Shown here piece by piece: positions 1 to 8,385 of a stretch of DNA of 32,873 nucleotides (its first letter is position 1; each line of letters opens with the position of its first letter). Below the pieces are notes generated by a model. The model was given only the letters and a program-made list of their open reading frames with translations. It searched no databases and was not told the origin of the DNA. Position numbers and translations under genes: made by a program. The stretch is from Candidatus Rifleibacteriota bacterium (GTDB taxonomy: Bacteria > Muiribacteriota > Ozemobacteria > Ozemobacterales > Ozemobacteraceae). The stretch lies in assembly GCA_012517355.1 (NCBI GenBank), contig JAAYVD010000002.1:1-32873 (forward strand), read 5' to 3'.

Positions 1-2663
1 CCCCGCCCCCGGCCGACGCCGGTCTCGAACTCGTCGTCCTGCCCCACGGGGCCGACCTCGACCTGGTCGGGGCGGCCCGCTGCCTCCTGCTCAGCCGCCC
101 AGGGGCCAGGCTTCTGCACCCCAGCCGCCTGGCGGCCAACGCGTGGTCGCTGGTCCGCCGGGCCCCCTGGTTCCAGCCGCTGCTGTTCGCCCAGGTGCCC
201 TGGCCGGAGATCGTCATGGTCCACCTCGTCGGGGTGACCCAGGCCCCCCACTCGCCCGAACTGGTGGCCCGCCTGCCCCGCCTGGAAGCCGAGGTGGTCG
301 TCTACGCCCACGGGCCGGTGAAGCTGCCGGTCGCGGCGCGGGTGGTGCCGGTCAAGGCCTGCAGCCTCACCGCCCACTTCGTCAACGGGATCCGCCGCAC
401 CGGCGGGCCGCTGGCCATCGAGGATGCCGCCCTGCTGACGATGGCCGTCACCGAGCGGACCTGGTGTGGCCTGGCCCACCGGGTCACCCCGCTCGACCTC
501 GATGCCCTCCAGTTCCTGCGCACCTTCCCCGTCCCCGCCAAGCAGGTCGCCAACCTCGTCTGCCTCGGTCTGCGCGAAGGCCAGCGCGGCCTGCTCAACG
601 ACCTGCTCAGCCAGGCCATCGACGTGTCGGTCGGCCACTGGCCCATCGTCCTGGCCACCGCCCGCACCATCGGCAACGTGCAGGACCTCCTGCCGGTCAT
701 GGAAACCCTCTGGTCGCGGCTCGACCCCCACATTCTGGTCGCCGCCGTCAGCTTCGGCACCCGCACCCGGGTCTTCGCCCGCAGCCGCCTGCCCGAGGTC
801 GCGCTCGCCCCCTGCTTCCGGGCCTGGCAGGCCCGCGAGGAGGACCGGTGGGTCTCCTTCCAGGTGCCCCTGGGGGAACCCGACGAGGTGCGGGCCGCCC
901 TGGTCGCCGCCCTCGAGGCGGGTCTGCGGCCCGACACCACGGCCCGCGAGATCATGGCCGTCTCGCCGCGTTGCATCCGGGCCGACGAGACGGTGGCCAA
1001 CGCCCACGACATGATGTTGCGGTTCAACCTGATGTCGCTGGTGGTGACCCGCGGCGAGGACTACGTCGGCCTGATCACCCGCCGCGACCTCGACCGGGCC
1101 GTCCAGATGGATTTGTGGGACTCCCCGATCGAGCCCTACGTGCCCAGCACCACCCCGACCGTCACCCCCGACACCCCGGTGCGGGTGCTGCGGCGCCTGA
1201 TGCTGCGGCACAACGCCACGCGGCTGCCGGTGGTCGAAGGGGGAAAGGCGCTCGGCCTGATCACCGCCCGCGAGCTGCTGCGGGCCCTGCGCGACCCGCT
1301 TCCCCTGCCGCGCGAATTCCTTCCCCTGGTGGAAACCCGCGATCTGCCCAGGCCCAGCGAGATCGAAGGGCTGCTGCGCCGCCTGGTGCCGCTGCGGGTG
1401 CTGCACCTGCTGAAGAAGATCGGGGCCAAGGCCGAGGCCATGGGCCGCCAGGCCTTCCTGGTCGGGGGGTTCGTGCGCGACCTGCTGCTCGAGACCCCCT
1501 GCCTCGACATGGACATCGTGCTGATCGGCGACGCGCTGCCCTTCGTGGAAGCGCTGCAGGCCGACCTGGCCGCCGAGCCGTGCCATTTCGAGCGGTTCCG
1601 CACCGCGCGCCTGGCCGTCGACGGGTTGAAGATCGACTTCACCTCGGCCCGCATCGAGCATTATTCCCAGCCTGCCGCCCTGCCCCAGGTCGAGCTGTCG
1701 GGGCTGTCGAACGACCTGTTCCGCCGCGACTTCACGATCAACGCGCTGGCCCTCGACATCCTGCCGGGCCGGTTCCTGCGCCTGCTCGACTTCTTCGGCG
1801 GCTACCGCGACCTGCGTGAGCACAAGATCCGGATCCTGCACGCCTTCAGCTTCCTGGAGGACCCGACCCGGCTGTTCCGCGCCCTGCGGTTCGCCTGCCG
1901 GTTCCGCTTCACCCTCGAAGCCGACACCCAGCGCGCCTTCGACCTGGCCCTGCAGCGCGGCGTGGTCGGCCACCTGTCCCTCAAACGGATCGGCGCCGAG
2001 ATCGCCCACGGCCTGGAGGAAGGCGCCCCGCACCGGGTGCTGCAGCGGCTGTTCGAGACCGGGCTGATCCGGGCCCTGCACCCCGACCTGCGGGCCTTCA
2101 CCCTGTTGCCCGCCCGGTTCCGGCTGCTGCCCGGCATGGTCCGGCGCTTCGCCCCCCTGGGGGAACCCATCGACCTCGGCGCCATCCACTGGATCGGGCT
2201 GCTGGCCCCCCTGGCGCCGGGCGAGGCCGACCGCATCCTGGTGGACCTGCACTTCGCCGCCGGACGACGCCGCATCGTGGTGGAAACCCTCCGCCTGATG
2301 CCCATCCTGCCGGGAAAACTGGCCCGCCTCGCGCCCGGCGACGACGCCGGGCTGCACGCCGCCCTCAGCGGGCTGCCCCTCGAGACCCTGATCGCCCTCA
2401 TCGCCTTCAGCCTCGACAAGGGCGGGGCCCGCCGGGTCCTCGATTTCCTCGGCCGGTTGCGCGGCATCCGGTGTGAACTGACCGGGAAGGACCTGATCGC
2501 GCTGGGCATCCCGCCGGGGGCCCACATGCGCACCATTCTCGCCGACCTGCTCACCAGGCGGATCCGGGGGGAGATCACCTCCCGAAAGGACGAAGAGACC
2601 TATGTACGACAGATCGCGCATCTTCATCTTCCGCCGGCCGGAGGGGGCGGGGCTCCCGCCTGA
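1..2663 (+). CDS. cca: Multidomain tRNA nucleotidyltransferase (DHH-CBS-PAP), 5' end outside window
   Basis: Adds the 3' CCA (or only its CC or A part) to tRNAs in the cytoplasm. The reading frame is open from position 3 to a TGA at 2661, giving 886 residues in the window; the start lies upstream. From the first full codon, residues about 10-230 look like a DHH-type region (PHGADLDLVGA resembles the first DHH motif). Residues about 313-440 are a tandem CBS pair. The polymerase head follows at about 485 with GGFVRD and the metal-binding DMDIV near 502, then RRDFTINAL near 574 and FLEDPTRLFRALRFA near 616. This DHH-CBS-PAP order is known from long tRNA nucleotidyltransferases of several bacterial phyla. 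Some lineages split CC- and A-adding between two proteins, so the exact specificity is not settled by sequence alone. The next gene starts inside its 3' end. Confidence 0.88.
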   Translation, partial: PPPADAGLELVVLPHGADLDLVGAARCLLLSRPGARLLHPSRLAANAWSLVRRAPWFQPLLFAQVPWPEIVMVHLVGVTQAPHSPELVARLPRLEAEVVVYAHGPVKLPVAARVVPVKACSLTAHFVNGIRRTGGPLAIEDAALLTMAVTERTWCGLAHRVTPLDLDALQFLRTFPVPAKQVANLVCLGLREGQRGLLNDLLSQAIDVSVGHWPIVLATARTIGNVQDLLPVMETLWSRLDPHILVAAVSFGTRTRVFARSRLPEVALAPCFRAWQAREEDRWVSFQVPLGEPDEVRAALVAALEAGLRPDTTAREIMAVSPRCIRADETVANAHDMMLRFNLMSLVVTRGEDYVGLITRRDLDRAVQMDLWDSPIEPYVPSTTPTVTPDTPVRVLRRLMLRHNATRLPVVEGGKALGLITARELLRALRDPLPLPREFLPLVETRDLPRPSEIEGLLRRLVPLRVLHLLKKIGAKAEAMGRQAFLVGGFVRDLLLETPCLDMDIVLIGDALPFVEALQADLAAEPCHFERFRTARLAVDGLKIDFTSARIEHYSQPAALPQVELSGLSNDLFRRDFTINALALDILPGRFLRLLDFFGGYRDLREHKIRILHAFSFLEDPTRLFRALRFACRFRFTLEADTQRAFDLALQRGVVGHLSLKRIGAEIAHGLEEGAPHRVLQRLFETGLIRALHPDLRAFTLLPARFRLLPGMVRRFAPLGEPIDLGAIHWIGLLAPLAPGEADRILVDLHFAAGRRRIVVETLRLMPILPGKLARLAPGDDAGLHAALSGLPLETLIALIAFSLDKGGARRVLDFLGRLRGIRCELTGKDLIALGIPPGAHMRTILADLLTRRIRGEITSRKDEETYVRQIAHLHLPPAGGGGAPA

Positions 2664-3402
2664 GACCTGGCGGCGGCTGCTGTTCATCGGCGGCCTCCTC
2701 GGGGCCCTGTGGCTGGCCAACGCCCTGCTGATGGGCCCGGGGCTGGCCTTGGCCCGGGCCGTCCGGTTCGTGCTGTACGTGCCCCTGCTGCTGTTCTCGC
2801 TGTCCTTCCACGAGTATGCCCACGCCCTGATGGCCGACTTCCTGGGCGACCCGACCCCGCGCCGCCAGGGCCGGCTGAGCCTCAACCCCCTCGCCCACCT
2901 CGACGTGGTCGGCACCATCATGCTGGTCTTCTCGAACTTCGGCTGGGCCCGGCCGGTCGTCGTCGACCCGTCCAATTTCCGGGTGCCGGCGCGGGCCATG
3001 ATGTCGGTGGCCCTGGCCGGCCCGGTGTCGAACCTGCTGCTGGCCGTGGTGGCCGGCGCCGCAATGAAGGGTCTGATCATGGCCCAGGGCCTCTGGGGGA
3101 TGCCTGACCTGCCGTTCGAACTGCTGCTGGGCGTGTTCAAGGCCTTCCTGCTCGTCAACCTGGCCCTGGCCTGCTTCAACCTGCTGCCCCTGCCCCCTCT
3201 CGACGGCTCGCGGGTTCTGCGCTACTTCCTGCCCGCGCGGCAGGCCTCCCTGATGCGAACCCTCGACGACATGGGCCCCCTGCTGCTGATCCTCGCCGTC
3301 TCGCTCGGCTTCCTCGATCCCATCCTGTGGCCCATGATGGAGTTCTCGGCCAAGGCGGTCCTCGACCTGTTCGGCCTCCCCCTGTGGCTCCTGCGCCTTT
3401 GA
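2602..3402 (+). CDS. M50-family site-2-type zinc metalloprotease (membrane)
   Basis: 266-residue polytopic membrane protein. The zinc-binding HEYAH is at residues 70-74 in a hydrophobic segment, and NLLPLPPLDG near residues 193-202 supplies the second metal-site motif typical of the compact S2P/rhomboid-like M50 subfamily (often annotated as site-2 protease family). It lacks a PDZ domain, unlike RseP. The family cleaves substrates within membranes; the substrate here is unknown. The start at 2602 overlaps the tRNA nucleotidyltransferase by 62 bp. It is supported by AAAGGA about 11 nt upstream and is needed to keep the first hydrophobic segment (LLFIGGLLGALWLANALLMG). Later ATGs would cut that segment. 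It is probably co-transcribed with the upstream gene. Confidence 0.87.
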   Translation: MYDRSRIFIFRRPEGAGLPPETWRRLLFIGGLLGALWLANALLMGPGLALARAVRFVLYVPLLLFSLSFHEYAHALMADFLGDPTPRRQGRLSLNPLAHLDVVGTIMLVFSNFGWARPVVVDPSNFRVPARAMMSVALAGPVSNLLLAVVAGAAMKGLIMAQGLWGMPDLPFELLLGVFKAFLLVNLALACFNLLPLPPLDGSRVLRYFLPARQASLMRTLDDMGPLLLILAVSLGFLDPILWPMMEFSAKAVLDLFGLPLWLLRL

Positions 3403-3427
3403 GCTCCGGCACCTTTGAGCTTCGGCG
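3396..3427 (+). repeat. 16-bp tandem duplication over a stop codon
   Basis: CCTTTGAGCTCCGGCA (3396-3411) is followed directly by CCTTTGAGCTTCGGCG (3412-3427), 14 of 16 identical. The first unit contains the TGA stop of the M50 protease gene, so the second unit looks like a slippage duplication of the gene's end. No function is implied. Confidence 0.6.
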
Positions 3428-3526
3428 CCGCCGGCTTTCGGGGTCCCTGACCGCGTGCTTGCCGGACCGGAGGAGCCGGTGCCAACGGTCACCAGCCCCG
3501 CCACTCCCCGATCCGCCGGACAGGAC

Positions 3527-3605
3527 GGGCATTCCCCGTGGGAGGTTCTGGGCCCCGATCGCCGAGCCCGCCCTCCCGCGGGGCGGCATTTCCCGTGGGA
3601 GGTTC
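3527..3605. repeat. Duplicated CATTyCCCGTGGGAGGTTC motif with 11-bp hairpin
   Basis: GGCATTCCCCGTGGGAGGTTC (3528-3548) recurs as GGCATTTCCCGTGGGAGGTTC (3585-3605), one mismatch, 57 bp apart. The second copy also pairs with CCTCCCGCGGG at 3572-3582 (right arm CCCGTGGGAGG, 3592-3602, 9-nt loop, one G.T). This gap between the M50 gene and the phospholipase-like gene (3403-3714) otherwise holds only a promoter and a ribosome site; I see no gene in it. Confidence 0.6.
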
Positions 3606-3668
3606 CCTTCCGGAGAGGGGGTTCCGGTTCTGGGTGGGCCTCCCTTCCGCCCCCCCCAGAGGGGCGGA

Positions 3669-3674
3669 TATAAT
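3669..3674 (+). promoter_or_regulatory. Probable -10 box (TATAAT)
   Basis: A consensus TATAAT stands out in the GC-rich gap, 41 nt before the start at 3715. The matching -35 position (3646-3651, TCCGCC) is poor and there is no extended TGn. The call rests on the rarity of TATAAT in such DNA and on its position before the phospholipase-like gene. Confidence 0.5.
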
Positions 3675-3714
3675 GGGAGAAATCGGTACACAGATCAGCC
3701 AGGGGGAATGGGGT

Positions 3715-5772
3715 ATGCGCCGGACTTCCTCGATCGTCCTCTTTTGCGTGAGCCTGCTTCTCGCGGGGCCCGTGGCCGCCCCGGCCTGGGGCCCGATGAC
3801 CCACATGGCCGTCAACGAGCTGGCCTGGGAACAGGCCGCCGCCGAGATGGGCAGCCGCCTGTGCGTGACCCCCGACCTGCGTGACGAATTCATCGGCGGC
3901 GGCCCCTGCCCCGACATCAAGTTCACCGCCGGCGCCTCCTTCCCCATCGAGTTCCACAACTCCCCCGACGTCGCCCTGCGCATGATCGAACTGGCCCGCA
4001 CCGGCGACCGCTGGGGCAAAGCGGACCTGGCCATGGCCCTGGGCTGGGCGGGCCACATCTTCGGCGAGGTCTGGACCGCCCACGCCGACGACGGCTACCC
4101 CTCGAACAAGGTGACCCTGCCGATGCCCAACGGCAGCGGCCTGAACCACCAGGTCAACGAACTGGTGGTCGACCTGCTGAGCTACCGTGACCGGGCCCGC
4201 GCCCAGCGCAAGATCGGCCTGGCCATACCGGCCCGCCTGCTCGAGCAGGCGATGGCCGACGAGGCCGCCCGCGAAGGCAAGGGGAACCGACTCGCCGCCG
4301 AGCGGATCCGGGCCGCCGGCAACGGGTTCATGAAGACCGTGAGCGGCATCCGCGTCATCGCCGAGTATCTCCTGAAGGAACGGCCCGACCTGCTCGACGA
4401 GATGGACGAGTTCCACACCGACCGCCGCGAGGACTTCGACGAGAGCGTGTCCCGGGTCACCGGCCTGCTGCGGGAGCACGGGGGACCCTTGTCCCGCGCC
4501 GCGAAGGCCGGGTCGGCCGACAGCAAGGACAACTTCTTCCAGGTCGGGGCCACGACCTCCCTGAAAGACCAGGCGAAGATGGTCTGGCAGAACTGGTTCG
4601 GCAAGGTCCTCAATTCCGACGCCGACACCACCGTTTTCACCCTGATCGGCTACGCCGCCGTCAAGGGTTCCCTGTCCACCCCGTTCCTGCGCGAGAAATT
4701 CCTCGACGTGGCCCGGGAGATGGGCACCGCCAGCGTCTGGGGCGACCCGCGCAACAAGCAGGTGCTGGCCCGCTACGTCGAGGCGATGCTGGTCCGGGAA
4801 GACCTCACCTATCCCGAGATCCTGGCCTACGCCATGGAAGGCATCCCACCCGACCCCAAGGCCCTGGCCCGCCGCGCCGAACAGCTGAAGGCGGCCGGCC
4901 TGACCGCCGCCGGGCGCAAGCCCGTCACCACGGCCCAGGTCGCCGAGGCCTGGCGCGAGGTCGAACGCCTCGAGGCCCTGAACCGGGAATGGCCCTGGTT
5001 CTGGCCCTTCCGCCCCGGCCCGCAGAAGGCCGCCGCCGCCCGCGAGAAGGCCGGCCGCCTCCTGGCCTTCTATTTCGAAGATCACCCCCGCTCCGGGGTA
5101 TCGGCCGGCCGGGTCGCCGCCCTGCTGCAAGCCGACCGCGCCCTCCGAAGCCGGCTGTATGAGTACAAGAGTGTTCCCTGGTACAACCCCTTCCAGCTCT
5201 GGCAGAAACGGAAGGACCTGACCGCCGCCTCCGAGGCCTTCCTCAGGCAGGAACGCGAGTTCGCCGAGATCTTCCAGATCCTCAACCACCTCGCCGCCGG
5301 CGGCACCACCCTCGAACGGCTGACCGCCGACACCCGGCAGCGGCTCCAGCAGACCGAAGCCAGCCTTGCCGCGGTCAAGGCCCAGCTGGCCCGTTGCCCC
5401 GCCTGGAAGCTGCCCACCCGCCATTCCCTGAAGCAGGAGATCGACCGCCTCGAACAGGGCGCGGCCGAACTGCGCCAGCGCCTGGGCGTTCTCGAGGGTC
5501 TGGCCGCGCCCGCCGCCGCCGAGCCCGCCGCGACCACCGCCGCCGGTGGCGAACCAGGCCTGCAGGCCAAGGTCGAGCCCGACGTCACCGTCCCCGACGG
5601 GATGACCCTCGAACAGGCCCAACTCGCCTACGAGAAGGCCTTTTCCACCTACCAGCACCTCGCCCAGGCCGCCGGCACCGACGAGACCCGCATCCGCGAG
5701 GCCGCCGCCGCCGCCAACCAGGCCCGCCGCCTGCGCGACGCCGTCCAGGCGAAGATCGAAGCCGGCCGCTGA
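3715..5772 (+). CDS. Exported zinc-dependent phospholipase C-like protein with C-terminal coiled coil
   Basis: 685 residues. The start at 3715 has AGGGGG 8 nt upstream and gives a clean signal peptide (MRRTSSIVLFCVSLLLAGP). Cleavage after AAPA would leave Trp25 as the first mature residue, then WGPMTH; in zinc phospholipases C the N-terminal Trp is itself a zinc ligand. Further His/Asp/Glu clusters fit the fold: EFHNSPD, GHIFGEVWTAHADD and LNHQVNELVVD. The family hydrolyses phospholipids or related esters outside the cytoplasm. The protein is much longer than the roughly 250-300-residue catalytic domain: the rest is helical, with a probable coiled coil in the last 150 residues (LEQGAAELRQRLGVLEGL region) and an Ala/Pro stretch. 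An earlier in-frame ATG (3538) lies before the promoter and would hide the signal peptide. Substrate unknown. Confidence 0.72.
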   Translation: MRRTSSIVLFCVSLLLAGPVAAPAWGPMTHMAVNELAWEQAAAEMGSRLCVTPDLRDEFIGGGPCPDIKFTAGASFPIEFHNSPDVALRMIELARTGDRWGKADLAMALGWAGHIFGEVWTAHADDGYPSNKVTLPMPNGSGLNHQVNELVVDLLSYRDRARAQRKIGLAIPARLLEQAMADEAAREGKGNRLAAERIRAAGNGFMKTVSGIRVIAEYLLKERPDLLDEMDEFHTDRREDFDESVSRVTGLLREHGGPLSRAAKAGSADSKDNFFQVGATTSLKDQAKMVWQNWFGKVLNSDADTTVFTLIGYAAVKGSLSTPFLREKFLDVAREMGTASVWGDPRNKQVLARYVEAMLVREDLTYPEILAYAMEGIPPDPKALARRAEQLKAAGLTAAGRKPVTTAQVAEAWREVERLEALNREWPWFWPFRPGPQKAAAAREKAGRLLAFYFEDHPRSGVSAGRVAALLQADRALRSRLYEYKSVPWYNPFQLWQKRKDLTAASEAFLRQEREFAEIFQILNHLAAGGTTLERLTADTRQRLQQTEASLAAVKAQLARCPAWKLPTRHSLKQEIDRLEQGAAELRQRLGVLEGLAAPAAAEPAATTAAGGEPGLQAKVEPDVTVPDGMTLEQAQLAYEKAFSTYQHLAQAAGTDETRIREAAAAANQARRLRDAVQAKIEAGR

Positions 5773-5845
5773 CCCCGCCCTCGCCCCACCGCCCGGCGCG
5801 GGGCATCCCACCGGAACCGCCCCTGCGACAACAGGTGCGGATTCG

Positions 5846-5945
5846 GCATTCCGGCAGGTATTACGAAGACGACAGGGGAAGGGGAGAAGGAGGGGAATGG
5901 GCGAAGGGAGCCGCCAGTCGGATCGGCGAAGACAGAATCGTCGGG
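5846..5945 (+). repeat. G-rich dispersed repeat, copy A
   Basis: Begins GCATTCCGGCAGG and has the core CAGGGGAAGGGGAGAAGG, then AATGGGCGAAGGGAGCCGCCAG. It aligns along about 100 bp with the reverse complement of 6316-6414 (copy B; roughly two thirds identical by eye) and with 24677-24745 (copy C). Copies A and B face each other. Confidence 0.6.
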
Positions 5946-6315
5946 AGAAAGAGGGCAGAGGATGGATGTGTCCGCCGAAACCTTCGGCAGGCCGGCCTGG
6001 GCCCCGACCACCCCCGGCCTTCCTGAACGGCCATCGAACGCGTACCGAGATCTGAAGCTTCGCTGGGTCAAGGACTTCCCGGCGATAGGGTTTCGGCACC
6101 GGGAGGAGGTTCAACGGGATCGAACCCTGGCGGATGATGCCACCACCAATCTGGCCGGTACTGACGAAGGTTCCTTCAGCCCGGAGAACGCGCGCCAGCA
6201 AGGAGGAAGCCCGCCACAATTCTTCTGACAGAGGGACTTTCTGCCGTCAGGTGCTTTCCGCGAAAGTCGATACTCCAGCATTTCGACTGACGCATCGATC
6301 CACGTTCTTCATCCA

Positions 6316-6414
6316 CCCATCGATGCTGATTGCGCCAATCGTTCTGCCGCCCCCCTTCGCCATCTCCCCCGTTCTCCCTTTCCCCTGCAGCCCTCGAGGT
6401 TTCTGTCGAAATGC
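6316..6414 (-). repeat. G-rich dispersed repeat, copy B (inverted relative to A)
   Basis: Read on the - strand it begins GCATTTCGACAG, has the core CAGGGGAAAGGGAGAACG, then GATGGCGAAGGGGGGCGGCAG. With copy A it brackets 5946-6315 as a degenerate inverted repeat, as in a non-autonomous mobile element, but no transposase or clear target-site duplication is seen. Confidence 0.6.
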
Positions 6415-6495
6415 GGAAATCGCCAAAAGTCGGCCTGCCGCCGGGGATGTCCCGCGGAAGACAGAGGCCAGGGCGGCACCGCCTCCGTTCCCGGG

Positions 6496-7017
6496 TTACA
6501 GGGAATCGTCGAAGCGCTGGAACACGGCCAGCAGGCGGTCGCCACCCGGGTCACCGTGATGGCGGGCCGTCCGGCGGACCAGCCGCGTGGGGGCTCCGAG
6601 CCGGCGCAGAAGGCGGGCCCCGAGGATGGGGTGCGACCGGTTGGGAATGGGCAGCACCGTCTTGACCACCCGTTCGAAGAAGGTGGGGCGGGTGATGCTC
6701 TTGCCGAGATCGTGGGTGAGAGCCAGCAGGACCAGTTCCTCCCGGTCGGCGGCAGCCAGGTCGGGGTCGGTGGTGATGGCCCGGTAGAGCCGCAGCACGT
6801 GCGCCTTCTCCGAGCCGCCCAACCGGTCGAAGGGACGCCGCCAGCGGGGCGGCAGGCGGGACCGGGCCTCGGCCAGCAGCCCCGGGTCGACCTGCGGCCA
6901 CAGCACCGACCGGGCCTGCCGCAGGCGGTAGGCCACCCGCCCGAGGAACCAGGACACCCACCCGGCCGCGCCGCCATCGGGGCTCCACTCGGGCGGGAAC
7001 ACCCCCTTGCTGCTCAT
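6496..7017 (-). CDS. HD-domain protein (predicted metal-dependent phosphohydrolase)
   Basis: 173 residues. LALTHDLGK carries the HD pair of the HD superfamily, and a downstream RHHGD supplies further His/Asp of the usual H...HD...D site. A preceding helical region holds no recognised domain. HD proteins hydrolyse nucleotides or other phosphoesters; the substrate cannot be read from sequence. Its ATG overlaps the rarA stop by 4 nt (ATGA), so it is probably translationally coupled to rarA and is last in the - strand operon 8958-6496. The C-terminus ends soon after the RHH motif, so the domain is small, similar to the HDIG-like 'HDOD-free' minimal form. Confidence 0.7.
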   Translation of the reverse strand: MSSKGVFPPEWSPDGGAAGWVSWFLGRVAYRLRQARSVLWPQVDPGLLAEARSRLPPRWRRPFDRLGGSEKAHVLRLYRAITTDPDLAAADREELVLLALTHDLGKSITRPTFFERVVKTVLPIPNRSHPILGARLLRRLGAPTRLVRRTARHHGDPGGDRLLAVFQRFDDSL

Positions 7018-8369
7018 CCGCGGTCCTCGCCGTCGGGGCGGTAGCGTTCGGGCCAGAGGGTCTTCAGGCGATCGAGGGTGGCCTTCTCGCGGCCGATCGG
7101 CTTGGGCCGGTAGAAGGCCTGGGCGGGCACCCCCTCGGGAAAGTAGGTCTCGCGCAGGAACCCGCCGGGGAAGTCGTGGGGATACCGGTATTCCTTCCCG
7201 TAGTCGAGGTTCTTCATCAGGCGGGTCGGGGCGTTGCGCAGGTGCAGGGGCACCCCGGGCTCGCCCCCGGCCCGCACCTGGTCGATGACACGTTTTTCGG
7301 CCATGTACAAGGCATTGCTCTTGGGCGCGGCGGCCAGGTAGACCGCCAGGTGGGCCAGGGCGAGGTGGGCCTCGGGGGGACCGAGGTATTCGAACGCCTG
7401 GGCCGCCGACATGGCCAGGGTCAGGGCGAAGGGGTCGGCCATCCCGATGTCCTCGCTGGCGAACCGGATCATCCGGCGCAGGATGAACCGCGGGTTCTCA
7501 CCCCCCTCAAGCATGCGGTAGAGCCAGTACAGGCCGGCGTCGGGGTCGGACCCGCGCAGCGACTTGTGCAGGGCGGAGATCAGGTTGTAGTGCTCCTCCC
7601 CGCCCTTGTCGTAGCGGAGGGCCTTGTTCTGGAACACCTCGCCGACCAGGGCCTGGTCGATGCGCGGGTGGTAGGGGTCGTGCTGCCGGGCCACCTCGCA
7701 GCAGGTCTCGAGCACGTTGAGGGCGATGCGGGCGTCGCCCGCCGCCAGGGCGGCGATGCGGTCGAGGGCTTCGGGTTCCCAGGCCGGCCGCGGCTCCCGG
7801 GTGAGCTGGGGGTCGCCCCCCACCGCGTCGTCGAGCAGGGTGCGCACCGATTCGGGGGTCAGCGGGTTCAGCACCAGCACCTGGCAGCGCGACAGCAGGG
7901 CCGAGACGATCTCGAAGCTCGGGTTCTCGGTGGTGGCCCCGATCAGGATCACCGTTCCCGACTCGATGTGGGGCAGCAGGGCGTCCTGCTGCCCCTTGTT
8001 GTAGCGGTGGATCTCGTCGATGAACAGGATGGTGTTGCGGCCATGGTGGGTGCGGGAGACCCGGGCCCGCTCGCAGGCCTCCTTCAGTTCCTTCACGCCG
8101 GAGGTCACCGCCGACAGCGGGATGAACTCGGCGTCGGCCAGACGGGCGATGACCCGCGCCAGCGTCGTCTTGCCGCACCCCGGCGGCCCCCAGAAGATCA
8201 TCGAGGAGCACTTCCCGGCCCCCAGCAGCGTGCGCAACGGCTTCCCCTCGCCCAGCAGGTGGTCCTGGCCGCGGATGCGCTCGAGCGACACCGGCCGCAT
8301 GCGGTCGGCCAGCGGCTGGAAGACCGGCTGCCGCTCGTCGGGGGGGGCGGTGTCGAACAGGTCGGTCAT
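7014..8369 (-). CDS. rarA: Replication-associated recombination protein A (AAA+ ATPase)
   Basis: 451 residues, the usual length for RarA/MgsA. It acts at stalled replication forks as a tetrameric AAA+ clamp-loader-like ATPase related to eukaryotic WRNIP1. Walker A is [10 protein letters not shown] at residues 61-70, Walker B is ILFIDEIHR near 114-122, and the family signature [17 protein letters not shown] and sensor region [12 protein letters not shown] follow. The C-terminal RarA-specific region is present ([11 protein letters not shown], and YPHDFPGGF near the end). The ATG at 8369 lies 16 nt after the stop of the upstream HD gene; no strong ribosome site is visible, so coupling to that gene is likely. 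The 3' end overlaps the next HD gene by 4 nt. Confidence 0.95.
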   Translation of the reverse strand: MTDLFDTAPPDERQPVFQPLADRMRPVSLERIRGQDHLLGEGKPLRTLLGAGKCSSMIFWGPPGCGKTTLARVIARLADAEFIPLSAVTSGVKELKEACERARVSRTHHGRNTILFIDEIHRYNKGQQDALLPHIESGTVILIGATTENPSFEIVSALLSRCQVLVLNPLTPESVRTLLDDAVGGDPQLTREPRPAWEPEALDRIAALAAGDARIALNVLETCCEVARQHDPYHPRIDQALVGEVFQNKALRYDKGGEEHYNLISALHKSLRGSDPDAGLYWLYRMLEGGENPRFILRRMIRFASEDIGMADPFALTLAMSAAQAFEYLGPPEAHLALAHLAVYLAAAPKSNALYMAEKRVIDQVRAGGEPGVPLHLRNAPTRLMKNLDYGKEYRYPHDFPGGFLRETYFPEGVPAQAFYRPKPIGREKATLDRLKTLWPERYRPDGEDRG

Positions 8370-8385
8370 GGGGGGAAGGGGCCGC

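Larger units (their letters stand above)
5773..6495. other. Gene-free gap between convergent genes
   Basis: About 720 bp between the phospholipase-like gene (+) and the HD-domain gene (-). Its base composition is visibly less GC-rich than the flanking genes. It holds two inverted copies of a G-rich repeat (5846-5945 and 6316-6414) and about 370 bp between them. A short open frame at 5962-6228 (+) has no recognisable domain and no clear ribosome site, so I do not call it a gene. No tRNA, terminator with T-run or riboswitch is recognised. Confidence 0.55.

Noticed and set aside
6105-6132. tRNA-like T-arm (GGTTCAACGGGATCGAACC)
   Set aside because: The stretch looks like a T-arm at first, but no acceptor, D or anticodon arm can be paired around it on either strand.
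2575-6219. A 1214-codon open frame on the - strand
   Set aside because: It runs antisense to the M50 and phospholipase-like genes and across the repeat gaps, with Gly/Ala/Arg-rich low-complexity translation. It is a by-product of GC-rich codon use on the + strand.
5962-6228. Possible 88-residue gene in the gap
   Set aside because: No ribosome site, no recognisable domain, and it lies inside the region bracketed by inverted G-rich repeats.
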